Source of the DNA: Porphyromonas sp.
GTDB lineage: Bacteria > Bacteroidota > Bacteroidia > Bacteroidales > Porphyromonadaceae
DNA: 6,244 bases
NCBI GenBank assembly: GCA_003640335.1
Contig: RBKG01000116.1
Coordinates: 1 to 6,244 of the forward strand
Direction: 5' to 3'
Shown here: piece by piece, positions 1-5,456 of the stretch
Numbering within the stretch: position 1 is the stretch's first letter
How the letters are laid out: each line of letters begins with the position of its first letter
Translations under genes and position numbers: made by a program
The notes under the pieces: generated by a model
Database searches by the model: none
The model's input: only the letters and a program-made list of their open reading frames with translations
Told to the model about the DNA's origin: nothing

Positions 1-26
1 AATAAATAATTCGCTTTAGCATTACA

Positions 27-1628
27 ATGAAGACTAAAAAATATATTCTTCCCTTAGCCCTTGTAGGTTTGCTTGGGGGATTGACGAGTTGCTATAGAGA
101 CGATATTAACTATCTCTATAGTGAGCAGTATATCAATGACGGTAACAGAGAGCTTATCTTACACCCTCTGCAGGCTAAGTATAGCAATGACTTTGGACAT
201 TATGATGAGCAGACTAATACGCTTTACGTAACTCCTGAGTCTACCGTCGAACTGCCTTACACGAAGAAAGGTGACCTCCCTCGTATCTTGGCTACGCTCC
301 CTAGTAGCTGGACGCATAGCATCGACTACGAAAAGAAGATAATCACCCTCCATACGCCGAAGTTCCAGAGCTTTGTCAAGGAAGCAAATGATGAAGGATT
401 TACTACCCATGAAAAGGAGCTCTTCGGTGCGACGAGCTTGCTCTTTACATCGCGTACCAAGAAGGGTATTACCTTCAGTCAAGAAATCAAGGCTGTAATT
501 CCAGACCGAATCTATGCGCATCTTTTCCACCGCAGGAAGTATAGTCCTGTAGAAGAGAATCGCTTGTATGATGATCTCTTCTTTAATGAGCATGCTCAGT
601 TCAATGATCCTTTAGATGTAAAGACCTTGACGGGTAAGAGGTATAATGTGGAATTCCATATTGGTAGTGGTGACAATAAGCATTTCCGTGATACTCTAAT
701 CACGAAGACGCCTGAGCAACTCCTATCATATTTGGATCAGCCTATTCAAGCGGACTTTCTTTCTTATAAGCCTAGTCGCAAGCTTGAAGATGTATATCAG
801 GTGTCCTATGTCTATGATGCAGACTCTACCTCTGCTTACAAGTTTGTGTCCGAAAATGCTCCTGAATATTGGATCGGACCTAAGGCGGGAAAGAATGGTA
901 AGCCTGAGCTTCTACAAGGACCTGAGTTAAGTACGAATCTTCCCGAGAATCAGCGTCCATTATTTGTTCATCCTATTGCATGGAATAGCTTTGCTACACC
1001 TAGTAAGCCTTTCTTCCATCACGATGGTCCAATGGCATACAGAAGACCTATTGAGCGCATCTGCGATCTTACGCAGCTGGAGCTTAAGAATCCTCATCGC
1101 TACTTTGGCTTAGAGGCTTCAGAAACTTTTGATGCCTCTAAGGTGGTGCTCTATACGGGTACAGAGCTTCTCTATGGCCCAACACGTTGGTCGGATTTCC
1201 TTCCAGAGTATAAAAATCGCATGTTCCTCGTTAAAGCTGAGAACGCTTGCTCTTACGATAAGGCGAAGGATTTACTCTCGGGTGCATTCACTTCTCTTCC
1301 TATGACCAATACAGGAAGCAGCGAACTTAATAGTAGCCTGATTATCGAGTACACTAAGGCTAATGGCAAGAAGGTTTATAAGTTCGTACAGCAAGAGCGT
1401 AAAGATGGGCTCAATGGAGACTTCCTTAAACCCGTTGAGGGGGGATGGCGTAAGTTTGTCATTGATGCTAATGCTGGTAAGGAAGCGACTTCTCATGCAG
1501 AGGTTATGCAGCTTGCTCCAGGATATCGTAATCGTACGGTTCAGATCGATAAGGTGCCTGTGTCTAGCTCTGTGCTGGACCATAAGACTCCTAAATTCGG
1601 ATATGACATCTATGATAACGAGCAATAG
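27..1628 (+). CDS. Putative surface-exposed lipoprotein of unrecognised family
   Basis: This 533-residue protein starts with a lipoprotein signal peptide: Lys residues at 2, 4 and 5, a hydrophobic core (about 7-19) and the lipobox LTSC, with lipidation predicted at Cys22. The next residues are Tyr-Arg-Asp-Asp, resembling the positively charged plus acidic lipoprotein export signal known from Bacteroidetes, so I infer an outer-membrane, outward-facing location. Residues about 70-112 have the strand pattern of a small Ig/BACON-like domain ('ELPYTKKG...LPSSWT...ITLHTP'). The rest (about 160-533) is Tyr/Pro-rich, with no motif I recognise and no catalytic signature. After lipidation it keeps two cysteines, near residues 346 and 408, which could pair. 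The ATG at 27 is chosen because the signal peptide begins there; only 26 upstream bases are visible, with no clear Shine-Dalgarno, as is common in this phylum. It appears to be the last gene of its transcript, since two hairpins follow. Function unknown; lipoprotein status is firm. Confidence 0.85.
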   Translation: MKTKKYILPLALVGLLGGLTSCYRDDINYLYSEQYINDGNRELILHPLQAKYSNDFGHYDEQTNTLYVTPESTVELPYTKKGDLPRILATLPSSWTHSIDYEKKIITLHTPKFQSFVKEANDEGFTTHEKELFGATSLLFTSRTKKGITFSQEIKAVIPDRIYAHLFHRRKYSPVEENRLYDDLFFNEHAQFNDPLDVKTLTGKRYNVEFHIGSGDNKHFRDTLITKTPEQLLSYLDQPIQADFLSYKPSRKLEDVYQVSYVYDADSTSAYKFVSENAPEYWIGPKAGKNGKPELLQGPELSTNLPENQRPLFVHPIAWNSFATPSKPFFHHDGPMAYRRPIERICDLTQLELKNPHRYFGLEASETFDASKVVLYTGTELLYGPTRWSDFLPEYKNRMFLVKAENACSYDKAKDLLSGAFTSLPMTNTGSSELNSSLIIEYTKANGKKVYKFVQQERKDGLNGDFLKPVEGGWRKFVIDANAGKEATSHAEVMQLAPGYRNRTVQIDKVPVSSSVLDHKTPKFGYDIYDNEQ

Positions 1629-1633
1629 TCTTA

Positions 1634-1657
1634 AGGTAATCTTTTGACAGATTACTT
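1634..1657 (+). terminator. Small hairpin after the lipoprotein gene
   Basis: Six bases after the lipoprotein stop, 1634-1642 pairs with 1649-1657 (9 bp, one G-U) around a 6-base loop. It is AT-rich and no U-run follows, so by itself it is a weak terminator or an mRNA 3'-end stabilising stem. It sits in tandem with the much stronger stem at 1681. Confidence 0.4.
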
Positions 1658-1680
1658 GAAGATTTAACCAAATGAAGGAT

Positions 1681-1718
1681 TGGGCTACCGCACGATTAAG
1701 TGCGGTAGCCCATTCTTT
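1681..1718 (+). terminator. Strong intrinsic-type terminator hairpin
   Basis: Bases 1681-1693 and 1700-1712 form a perfect 13-bp GC-rich stem with a 6-base loop (GATTAA), followed by a short T-rich stretch (TTCTTT, 1713-1718). It lies between the lipoprotein gene and the mrp promoter and most simply ends the lipoprotein transcript. The T-run is interrupted by one C, and there is no matching T-run on the other strand, so it is directional at best. Confidence 0.8.
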
Positions 1719-1729
1719 GTGTACATAGG

Positions 1730-1739
1730 TTACATGTAA
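1730..1739. promoter_or_regulatory. 10-bp palindrome, candidate operator upstream of mrp
   Basis: TTACATGTAA is a perfect palindrome centred about 35 bp before the expected mrp transcription start, where the -33 element would lie. Its core TACAT also occurs nine bases earlier (1722-1726). No good TTTG-type -33 box is visible here, so the site could bind a dimeric regulator. This is inference from position and symmetry only. Confidence 0.3.
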
Positions 1740-1754
1740 AAGCTCTAGATGTTG

Positions 1755-1763
1755 TACCTTTGC
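1755..1763 (+). promoter_or_regulatory. Bacteroidetes-type -7 promoter element for mrp
   Basis: TACCTTTGC matches the Bacteroidetes primary sigma factor -7 consensus TAnnTTTG plus C. It is 34 bases before the mrp start codon, which predicts transcription starting near 1768-1772 and a short AT-rich leader of about 26-30 bases. A clear -33 TTTG at the usual distance is missing; TTTG at 1716-1719 is too far upstream. Confidence 0.7.
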
Positions 1764-1797
1764 AATTATTAAACTAAAAGATATTACAGATTAAAAT

Positions 1798-2904
1798 ATG
1801 GCATTATACCCCAATCTAATCTTACAAGCCCTTGAGAAGGTGCGCTATCCCGGTACGGGACAGAACCTCGTTGAGGCTGGTATGGTTGAGGACGATATAC
1901 GTATTGAAGGCAATAAAGTAAGTTTCTCACTTATCTTTGATAAGCCTAATTCTCCTTTTATCAAGAGTGTCGTGAAGGCTGCCGAGTCGGCTATCCTAAC
2001 TTATGTTGGCGAAGATGTAGATATACGAGGCAATATAAGTGTTAAGGTGCCAGAGGTGCAGCCTAAGAGCGAACCCAAGCTCCTGCCTGAGGTTAAGAAT
2101 GTTATTGCCGTATTCTCAGGTAAGGGTGGTGTAGGTAAGAGTACAGTTTCGGCTAATCTTGCCGTAGCTTTGGCTGAAGCAGGCTATAAAGTAGGTCTTC
2201 TTGATGCTGATATCTTCGGACCATCAGCTCCAATCATGTTTGGCTGTGAAGATGCTCGCCCCGTGCTAGAGGAGGTCGATGGTAGAGAACTCATTGCTCC
2301 TATTGAACGCTTTGGCGTCAAGATTTTGTCCATGGGCTTCTTCGTGGATAAGGCTAGTCCGGTCTTGTGGAGAGGTAGTATGGCAAGCAATGCCCTTAAG
2401 CAATTATTGACAGAAGGTAACTGGGGCGAACTAGATTACCTATTACTTGATATGCCTCCGGGCACAAGTGATATTCACCTAACACTTGTGCAGACGCTTG
2501 GTCTTACGGGTGCGCTCGTCGTAACGACGCCTCAGCAGGTTGCTTTGGCTGATGCGATTAAGGGTATAGGTATGTTCCTTGATGAGAAGGTGGGTGTGCC
2601 TGTCCTTGGTCTTATTGAGAATATGGCTTGGTTTACTCCTGCCGAGTTACCACAGAACAAGTACTATATCTTTGGTAAAGATGGTGGACGTCAGCTTGCC
2701 GCTGACTTAGATATCCCGCTATTGGGGCAGATACCTCTCGTGCAGAGTATTTGTGAGAGTGGGGATAAGGGTGTGCCAGCATCTGTAGCGACAGAGAGCC
2801 TAACGGGTATTTTCTTCCGTCAGCTCGCTCAGAATGTCGTGGAAGCTGTAGACAAACGCAATGCTTCTCTAGACCCAACAACTAAGGTTGAGATTGTCAA
2901 GTAA
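1798..2904 (+). CDS. mrp: Mrp/ApbC/NBP35-family Fe-S cluster carrier ATPase
   Basis: A 368-residue cytoplasmic P-loop ATPase of the Mrp/ApbC family, whose members bind and transfer Fe-S clusters to apoproteins. Residues about 5-85 are an N-terminal MIP18 (DUF59)-like domain ('ALEKVRYPGTGQNLVEAGMV'). Residues 100-350 are the ATPase domain, with the deviant Walker A SGKGGVGKST (107-116), LLDADIFGPSAP (134-145) and DMPPGTSDIHLT (218-229). Length and domain order are normal for bacterial Mrp. The CxxC pair that bridges the cluster in many homologues is absent: the equivalent stretch after ENMAWF (274-279) reads TPAELPQNKYYIFGKDGG, and the only cysteines in the protein are Cys150 and Cys319. I believe this is usual in Bacteroidetes, but it weakens the assignment as a cluster scaffold. 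It is probably monocistronic, with its own promoter at 1755; rnpB follows from a separate promoter. Confidence 0.96.
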   Translation: MALYPNLILQALEKVRYPGTGQNLVEAGMVEDDIRIEGNKVSFSLIFDKPNSPFIKSVVKAAESAILTYVGEDVDIRGNISVKVPEVQPKSEPKLLPEVKNVIAVFSGKGGVGKSTVSANLAVALAEAGYKVGLLDADIFGPSAPIMFGCEDARPVLEEVDGRELIAPIERFGVKILSMGFFVDKASPVLWRGSMASNALKQLLTEGNWGELDYLLLDMPPGTSDIHLTLVQTLGLTGALVVTTPQQVALADAIKGIGMFLDEKVGVPVLGLIENMAWFTPAELPQNKYYIFGKDGGRQLAADLDIPLLGQIPLVQSICESGDKGVPASVATESLTGIFFRQLAQNVVEAVDKRNASLDPTTKVEIVK

Positions 2905-2908
2905 GTCT

Positions 2909-2933
2909 AAAGAGCAAGCGTAAGTTTGCTTTT
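2909..2933 (+). terminator. Weak hairpin with T-run at the end of mrp
   Basis: Bases 2910-2918 can pair with 2925-2933 (9 bp including two G-U pairs) around a 6-base loop, and the 3' arm ends in TTTT. This could be a weak intrinsic terminator for mrp, but the stem is poor in GC and the T-run is part of the stem. It overlaps the rnpB -7 element. Confidence 0.35.
2921..2929 (+). promoter_or_regulatory. Bacteroidetes-type -7 promoter element for rnpB
   Basis: TAAGTTTGC is a perfect match to TAnnTTTGC, 16 bases after the mrp stop codon and about 25-35 bases before the mature RNase P RNA. It predicts a start near 2934-2938, just ahead of the P1 helix. The best -33 candidate, TTG at 2894-2896 inside the mrp coding end, is slightly farther than the usual spacing. 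Confidence 0.72.
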
Positions 2934-2956
2934 AATGATATTTCTAGTAGTAAGAT

Positions 2957-3354
2957 AAAGGGAGCTGGACAGTCTGTCGCGCAGTACTTTGATGCTGTGA
3001 GGAACGTCCGGGCAACGCAGAGTGCCATACTACCTAACGGGTAGCAGGTCGTGAGGCTTGAGTAACGTAACAGAGAATAACAGCCACAAAGGCATTTCGC
3101 TTTGAGAGTACAGAGCTTGCCTCTGTACGTGGTGATGGTGAAAAGGTAAGGTAAGAGCTTACCGGATGATATAGCGATATATCGTGCCGTACGTCTTATG
3201 GGTTGCAAGATCATGTAAACCGACGCTATGAGGGTTACTCGCCCCAGTCGGAGGGTAGATTGCTAGAGCTATGTAGAGATGCATAGTCGAGATAAATGAC
3301 AGACGCAAGTCTTATCGGCTTGTACAGAACCCGGCTTATCGTTCAGCTCCTTTT
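2957..3354 (+). ncRNA. rnpB: RNase P RNA, bacterial type A
   Basis: This is the catalytic RNA of RNase P, which removes 5' leaders from precursor tRNAs. The conserved core is clear: GAGGAACGTCCGGGC (2999-3013) and ACAGAACCCGGCTTATCG (3324-3341) form P4, with the bulged U at 3007; ACAGAGAATAACAGCC (3070-3085) is the conserved J11/12 region. Other helices I could pair: P1 2957-2970/3341-3354, P2 2972-2978/3298-3304, P3 about 2978-2997, a P9-like hairpin 3030-3044, P12 3108-3115/3121-3128, P13 3145-3150/3158-3163, P14 3166-3173/3178-3185 with a GCGA tetraloop, P15 3220-3224/3247-3251 enclosing a GGU (3233-3235) suited to bind the tRNA CCA end, P18 3269-3275/3280-3286 with a GAGA tetraloop, and P19 3305-3311/3317-3323. 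Exact ends are estimated from P1; flanking bases can extend P1 to 2944-3362. One base, C3005, departs from the usual GAGGAAAGUCC. Confidence 0.96.
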
Positions 3355-3370
3355 ACTATTAGGATGTCGT

Positions 3371-3397
3371 CGCAAGATTTTAGAGTTAAGTCTTGTG
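3371..3397 (+). other. Hairpin between rnpB and the YihY gene
   Basis: Bases 3371-3380 pair with 3388-3397 (10 bp, two G-U) around a 7-base loop. It lies just downstream of the RNase P RNA and ends 15 bases before the YihY start codon. No U-run follows, so it is more likely a processing or 3'-end protecting stem, or chance, than a classical terminator. Confidence 0.3.
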
Positions 3398-3412
3398 TGT
3401 TGAAGAGAATAG

Positions 3413-4771
3413 ATGAGATATATAGATGAGAAAAGAATAAGAGGTAGTCGCTACTACCTCTTACGTTTATGGAGATTTCTCCGTTTGGATATGTGGCGAC
3501 TGACTCCCGAAGAGACACCTAAGTCGCTACGTCTTTTTGTCGGAACTATAAAGGTGCTCTATCAGACTACACTCAGCTTTATAGAGGATAATCTGATGAG
3601 TAAAGCCTCGTCTCTCACCTATAGTACAGTGCTCTCTATTGTGCCTATGCTTGCCGTTATCGTGGGTATTGCTAAGGGCTTTGGCTTGCAAACAGCCGTG
3701 CGCGAGGCGCTAGTGGAGGCTCTCCCCGGGCAGGCCGAGCAGCTCAATCAAGTCTTTGTGTATGTAGAGAACTATCTGAACCAAGTCCAAGGCGGTTTAT
3801 TTATCGGTCTTGGTCTTGGTGTTTTATTATACACAGTGCTCATTCTGATTATCACGATAGAAGATACCTTCAATGATATTTGGCAGGCCGGTCACGGAAG
3901 ACCTTGGCCACGACGCATTTTGAACTATTTGGGCTTGTTCATTCTCTTGCCTCTTGTGCTGACTACATCGAGCTTGATGACTATCCTGACAAGTGCTGTG
4001 CGTACAACGATACTTGGGGATATTGCTATTCTGCACAAGCTCTTCAATGGTGCTACGATGCTCATTCCTCTAGTCGTCTCAGTGATGATTTTGGTATGCC
4101 TTTATATGTTTCTTCCCAATGTAAAGGTTAAGTTCGTGCCTGCACTCATCTCGGGTATATTCTCTGGTATTGGCTATCAGATATTCCAAACGATGTATAT
4201 CAATGGCGTTATTTGGATTTCTAAATACAATGCCATATATGGTAGTTTCGCTGCCTTCCCTCTTTTGCTTTTGTGGCTACAGCTCTCGTGGACTATTGTC
4301 CTCTATGGGGCGCAACTGAGCTATGCTATTCAGAATATCAGTAGTTATGCCTTTGGTAAAACGGCTTTGCACGCTTCTCGCAGGTATCAAGACTTCGTGT
4401 GTTTGCTTATCTTAAACCGTATGCTTAAGCGCATGGATGAGGGTGTGAGAGCATACAATATTGACGAGATTAGTGCTGAGTGTAAAATCCCTCTACGTAT
4501 GTCTACAAGCCTAATCAATCGTATGGAGAACGTTGGCTTATTGGTATCTGTACGTTATTCAGATGATGGCGAAGAGATTTTTTACCAACCAGCTTATAGT
4601 GCAGAGAGGCTGACAATCTCTTTTGTTGTCTCTGCGCTTGATAACTATGGTCCAGAAGATTTCCGCATCGATAGGCGAGTTCGCTATAAGACTGTTTGGC
4701 AGGCTATGCAGTCAAGTAGAGGACTTAACCAAGATATCATTAGTCCCGATACTTTAATACGCGATTTGTAA
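3413..4771 (+). CDS. YihY/BrkB-family inner-membrane protein with C-terminal winged-helix-like domain
   Basis: A 452-residue member of the YihY/BrkB (UPF0761) membrane family, whose biochemical role is unsettled. The N-terminal region (about 15-65) is amphipathic and cytoplasmic. About six membrane segments follow, near residues 69-90, 128-150, 170-198, 213-235, 240-262 and 277-305. Family signatures are 'SKASSLTYSTVLSIVPMLAV' (63-82) and 'YNAIYGSFAAFPLLLLWLQL' (272-291). Residues about 325-412 form a soluble tail with a winged-helix look: NIDEISAECKIP (349-360), then INRMENVGLLVSVRY (368-382) and a strand-rich wing, resembling Rrf2-type regulators. The ATG at 3413 is the best start: it follows a GAAGAG stretch at 3402-3407, and the next ATG (codon 27) would remove residues that look conserved. 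The gene heads a run with the next three genes (gap of 15 bases, then an overlap, then 5 bases). The old label 'ribonuclease BN' for this family should not be used. Confidence 0.92.
   Translation: MRYIDEKRIRGSRYYLLRLWRFLRLDMWRLTPEETPKSLRLFVGTIKVLYQTTLSFIEDNLMSKASSLTYSTVLSIVPMLAVIVGIAKGFGLQTAVREALVEALPGQAEQLNQVFVYVENYLNQVQGGLFIGLGLGVLLYTVLILIITIEDTFNDIWQAGHGRPWPRRILNYLGLFILLPLVLTTSSLMTILTSAVRTTILGDIAILHKLFNGATMLIPLVVSVMILVCLYMFLPNVKVKFVPALISGIFSGIGYQIFQTMYINGVIWISKYNAIYGSFAAFPLLLLWLQLSWTIVLYGAQLSYAIQNISSYAFGKTALHASRRYQDFVCLLILNRMLKRMDEGVRAYNIDEISAECKIPLRMSTSLINRMENVGLLVSVRYSDDGEEIFYQPAYSAERLTISFVVSALDNYGPEDFRIDRRVRYKTVWQAMQSSRGLNQDIISPDTLIRDL
3438..3463 (+). other. Perfect 11-bp hairpin inside the 5' end of the YihY gene
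   Basis: Bases 3438-3448 (TAAGAGGTAGT) and 3453-3463 (ACTACCTCTTA) are exact inverse complements separated by CGCT. The stem begins 25 bases after the first base of the YihY start codon, covering codons 9-17. It could impede early translation, act as an attenuator for read-through from rnpB, or be chance codon choice. Confidence 0.6.
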
Positions 4772-4786
4772 TAAAATCTAGTCCTT

Positions 4787-5011
4787 ATGAGAAGATGTGT
4801 ACGAGTTAAGAAGGTAGTGCAGAAGCGCACACATCGCTTGGTGCTGACACTGAACGATGATGAAATGCAGGCCTTGGAATACTATACGAAGAAGTACCGC
4901 AGAGGCACGCAGACACGTTCATCTCTAATCCGTCAAATACTGATGACAGAGGTTATACAGCGTTGCGAGTCTGACTCGATGATGCTCTTCAAAGAGGAGG
5001 AGATGCGATGA
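4787..5011 (+). CDS. Small ribbon-helix-helix-like protein upstream of tadA
   Basis: A 74-residue, strongly basic N-terminal protein with the shape of an Arc/MetJ-type ribbon-helix-helix DNA-binding domain: a short strand THRLVLTL (15-22), a helix DDEMQALEYYTKKYR (24-38), a turn, then a second helix TRSSLIRQILMTEVIQ (43-58). The tail (59-74) is acidic and Met-rich. Such proteins usually bind DNA as dimers and act as repressors or mobilisation accessories; here no toxin or relaxase gene is beside it. It lies 15 bases after the YihY gene, and its stop shares ATGA with the tadA start, so it is probably co-transcribed and translationally coupled with tadA. The ATG at 4787 has no clear Shine-Dalgarno; GTG at codon 11 is an alternative that would keep the whole predicted fold. 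The fold assignment is an inference from sequence pattern, and its target is unknown. Confidence 0.75.
   Translation: MRRCVRVKKVVQKRTHRLVLTLNDDEMQALEYYTKKYRRGTQTRSSLIRQILMTEVIQRCESDSMMLFKEEEMR
4995..5000 (+). promoter_or_regulatory. Perfect Shine-Dalgarno AGGAGG for tadA
   Basis: AGGAGG lies 7 bases before the tadA ATG at 5008, inside the Glu-rich end of the preceding gene. Strong Shine-Dalgarno sites are uncommon in Bacteroidetes, and no other gene in this window has one. It supports 5008 as the start rather than the second ATG at 5011, which is spaced 10 bases away. Confidence 0.6.
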
Positions 5012-5451
5012 TGCAGACGCCAGATGAGTTCTTTATGCGACTCGCTCTCGAAGAAGCACGCTTAGCCTATGAGGAGGGCGAAGTCCCTATCGGAGCAGTG
5101 CTCGTGCATCGTGATAGAGTGGTGAGTCGTGCGCATAATCAGACGGAGCGTCTTAGTGACCCTACGGCTCACGCCGAAGTACTCTGTGTGAGTGCCGCAA
5201 GTAGTCATCTAGATATGAAGTATTTGCCCGAATGCCGCTTGTATGTAACTATTGAGCCTTGTGCGATGTGTGCAGGTGCTATCCGTTGGTCTCGTGTGGC
5301 TGAAGTTATTTATGGGGCTTCGGAGGAGAAATTTGGCTACCATGTCTATTCAGAAGCGATTATCCCTCGTTCGTGTAAGGTACGTGGAGGTGTGCTCGAA
5401 CATGATGCTCGTGCGCTGATGCAAGAGTTCTTTCAATCTAAACGCAAATAA
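5008..5451 (+). CDS. tadA: tRNA-specific adenosine deaminase TadA
   Basis: A 147-residue cytidine-deaminase-fold enzyme that converts A34 of tRNA-Arg(ACG) to inosine, letting one tRNA read several Arg codons. The zinc and catalytic residues are intact: TAHAEV (53-58, His55 ligand and Glu57 proton shuttle) and PCAMC (84-88, Cys85 and Cys88 ligands). 'EVPIGAVLV' (25-33) and 'HNQTE' (43-47) are further TadA-type segments that line the substrate pocket. Length is close to bacterial TadA. The usual DPK-type motif after the second zinc motif is EEKFGY here (106-111), a mild variant. A guanine deaminase or other CDA-fold deaminase is less likely given length and motif spacing. It overlaps the upstream small gene by 4 bases and is followed 5 bases later by rnz. 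Confidence 0.95.
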   Translation: MMQTPDEFFMRLALEEARLAYEEGEVPIGAVLVHRDRVVSRAHNQTERLSDPTAHAEVLCVSAASSHLDMKYLPECRLYVTIEPCAMCAGAIRWSRVAEVIYGASEEKFGYHVYSEAIIPRSCKVRGGVLEHDARALMQEFFQSKRK

Positions 5452-5456
5452 GTAAT

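Noticed and set aside
7..14. TAATTCGC as a -7 promoter element for the lipoprotein gene
   Set aside because: It breaks the TTTG core of the consensus, is too close to the start codon, and no upstream sequence is visible.
159..593. 144-codon open frame on the - strand
   Set aside because: It lies fully inside the lipoprotein gene on the opposite strand, with no recognisable protein features and no promoter; a shadow frame.
1363..1647. 94-codon open frame on the + strand in a second frame
   Set aside because: Overlaps the lipoprotein coding sequence in another frame and its translation is low-complexity hydrophobic/basic with no family features.
2897..3214. 105-codon open frame on the - strand
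   Set aside because: It is antisense to the RNase P RNA, whose structure fully explains the sequence.
3413..4771. Annotation of the YihY gene as ribonuclease BN
   Set aside because: This membrane family has no nuclease motif; RNase BN activity was later assigned to the RNase Z/ElaC family, represented here by rnz.
4787..5011. Antitoxin of a toxin-antitoxin pair
   Set aside because: The fold type would fit, but the neighbouring genes are a membrane protein and TadA, neither of which looks like a toxin.
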